64,000 bases of DNA from Sneathiella sp. P13V-1 (GTDB taxonomy: Bacteria; Pseudomonadota; Alphaproteobacteria; Sneathiellales; Sneathiellaceae). Made by a program: the position numbers and the translations under genes. Shown piece after piece: positions 62,827 to 64,000 of the stretch. Location of the stretch: contig NZ_WYEU01000002.1 in NCBI RefSeq assembly GCF_015143595.1, positions 558,001 to 622,000 of the forward strand, in the 5' to 3' direction. Under the pieces are notes generated by a model. It did no database searches. It had not been told where the DNA came from and was given only the letters and a program-made list of their open reading frames with translations. The stretch's first letter is position 1, and every line of letters begins with the position of its first letter.

Positions 62827-64000
62827 CTATTTGTTAAGCTGGCGACTGGCAATTGTAATGATATCGTCAGCCCGCAGATAACCAGGAGAACCCGCAGACA
62901 TGTTCTCTTGCACTCGTTTGGCATGAAAGATGGCTTTATCCCACTTGCCGAGCAATGCAAACCGTTCTGCTGTTGCCAGAGACAGATTCCCTGTGTCCCC
63001 TAAACGGTTATAAGCGATCGCGAGCTGGTTCCAGCTATTCGTTGCATAAGGATCATAAGCAGTTGATGTCCTTAAAATTCTCACCGCTTCTTCTAAATAC
63101 TGGTTGTCGCCCGTAGCCAACAAAACTGTCCCGTAAAGGGTTAGGATGAGAGGTTGGTACGGGGCCACATCTGCTGCAATTTTCAAGGAAGGAACTGCGC
63201 TATAAGGATCACCATTTTCAAACAGCATTTGCCCTTTCAATTCATGGAAATAAGGATCAGCTGGATATTCCAGAAGAAGGTTGTCGATCTCTTTCAGACC
63301 TTTTTCAAGGTCAGGGTATTTGAAATACGCGATCGAGCGGGCATAGCGAGCACCAAGAGATTTATCTGATACTGGGTATTTCCGCAGTGTTTTTCTAAGA
63401 CCCTTTGTGAAGCCGTAGAGTTTGGCTTGCATACGCTCCAATGCAATCCAATCCTGTTTAGAGGCTGGTTTATCTTTATACGGGGAGGCATCCACTGCCG
63501 AGCGCAGCGCTGCAATACGTTCACCGCTAATCGGGTGACTTCTCCAGTAAGGATCAATTTTACCGTAAGCTACTGTTTCCTGTTCACCCAGAATTTCTAG
63601 AAATTCTACCATTCCCTGACCTGATGATCCTGTATCAGTCAGGTATTTAATGGACGCCTGATCCGCAGATGATTCTTGTTCGCGGCTATATTTCAGGAAG
63701 GATTTCTGTGCTTCAGCCTGTGCTCCCCCAATTACTGCGGCACCGGCCTTGCCGCCACCCGCAAAAATAACAGCGGCCCCCAGCAGATATCCTAAAATTG
63801 ATTTGGTAGAGGCATTGCGCAACGCTTCCTGAGTTCTGGCAAGGTGCCCACCGGAAATATGGCCGGTTTCGTGAGCTATCACGCCCTTTAGCTGGTTAGG
63901 ATTCTCGACCCTTTCCAGCAGTCCTGTAAAGAAGAACATACGCTGACCACCAGCAACAAAAGCGTTGATGACCTTGCTATTGACCAGATGAATGGAGACG
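62827..64000 (-). CDS. M48 metalloprotease with TPR domain, BepA-like (5' part missing)
   Basis: The C-terminal 390 residues of a BepA/YfgC-like protein are present; the start lies to the right of the window. The zinc protease motif H-E-T-G-H (HExxH) appears just after N-A-F-V-A-G-G-Q-R, and E-x-x-A-D-Q-A-S carries the third ligand. From about the middle onward the protein is made of TPR helices. BepA in the periplasm degrades or assembles outer-membrane proteins such as LptD. In alphaproteobacteria this gene is often beside a DsbA gene, as here. Confidence 0.88.
   Translation of the reverse strand, partial: VSIHLVNSKVINAFVAGGQRMFFFTGLLERVENPNQLKGVIAHETGHISGGHLARTQEALRNASTKSILGYLLGAAVIFAGGGKAGAAVIGGAQAEAQKSFLKYSREQESSADQASIKYLTDTGSSGQGMVEFLEILGEQETVAYGKIDPYWRSHPISGERIAALRSAVDASPYKDKPASKQDWIALERMQAKLYGFTKGLRKTLRKYPVSDKSLGARYARSIAYFKYPDLEKGLKEIDNLLLEYPADPYFHELKGQMLFENGDPYSAVPSLKIAADVAPYQPLILTLYGTVLLATGDNQYLEEAVRILRTSTAYDPYATNSWNQLAIAYNRLGDTGNLSLATAERFALLGKWDKAIFHAKRVQENMSAGSPGYLRADDIITIASRQLNK

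Noticed and set aside
1-64000. tRNA genes, CRISPR arrays, insertion sequences, prophage or toxin-antitoxin pairs
   Set aside because: No cloverleaf-like tRNA, regularly spaced repeats, transposase or integrase genes, or paired small toxin/antitoxin frames were seen in the intergenic regions read.

Overview
This 64-kb stretch is a gene-dense bacterial chromosome segment of moderate GC, most likely from an alphaproteobacterium (inference: a marine, Sneathiella/Kiloniella/Terasakiella-like member of the Rhodospirillales grade). The evidence is the set of genes and their order: an HdaA-type DnaA paralogue behind DUF2066, CDP-alcohol phosphatidyltransferase and AI-2E genes; the NDUFA12-MlaD-DUF2155/aat-accC-accB-aroQ block; a B12-dependent class II ribonucleotide reductase; class II DAHP synthase; and a fused ThiS-ThiG. 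I found no tRNA, rRNA, CRISPR array, insertion sequence or prophage. The window cuts a serine hydrolase gene at the left edge and an M48 peptidase gene at the right edge.

Layout. 1-6 kb: serine hydrolase, lipoprotein lipase, gph, then glmU-glmS for UDP-GlcNAc. 6-12 kb: an accessory patch of LysE-type exporters with divergent LysR or AraC regulators, a cupin, a DJ-1/PfpI protein, a PAS protein and a CDF metal exporter. 12-18 kb: gabD, gor, class II DAHP synthase and a nicotinate phosphoribosyltransferase. 18-23 kb: an acetyltransferase-nitrilase fusion, an orphan periplasmic binding protein and an MFS transporter. 22-30 kb: nadE-gltX-cysS-cimA-trmJ-hydrolase, tightly packed and partly overlapping, then rpsD behind its own promoter. 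30-35 kb: three more orphan periplasmic binding proteins, a secreted unknown, a cupin and a TerC protein. 35-41 kb: purM-purN and, divergently, DUF2066-pgsA-like-perM-hdaA-SDR-DUF2147. 42-48.7 kb: ppk-ppx, convergent rnd, then aspS. 48.8-54.4 kb: a PAS/degenerate GGDEF/EAL protein and the large nrdJ. 54.9-64 kb: NDUFA12-mlaD-DUF2155, convergent aroQ-accB-accC-aat, thiSG, marR/hppD, a DsbA-like protein and the M48/TPR peptidase.

How the genes work together. Most is core metabolism: cell-wall precursors (GlmU/GlmS), aromatic amino acids (DAHP synthase, AroQ) and tyrosine breakdown (HppD under MarR), NAD (NadE, NAPRT), fatty acids (AccB/AccC), purines (PurM/PurN), deoxynucleotides (NrdJ), polyphosphate (Ppk/Ppx) and translation (GltX, CysS, AspS, S4, TrmJ, Aat). 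No obviously new multi-gene system stands out. The items best worth a second look are an unassigned structured region downstream of nrdJ with its own terminator, a helically phased pair of NrdR-like boxes and a long leader upstream of nrdJ, four orphan binding proteins without permeases, the ThiS-ThiG and GNAT-nitrilase fusions, and an SDR whose catalytic Tyr and Lys are replaced.
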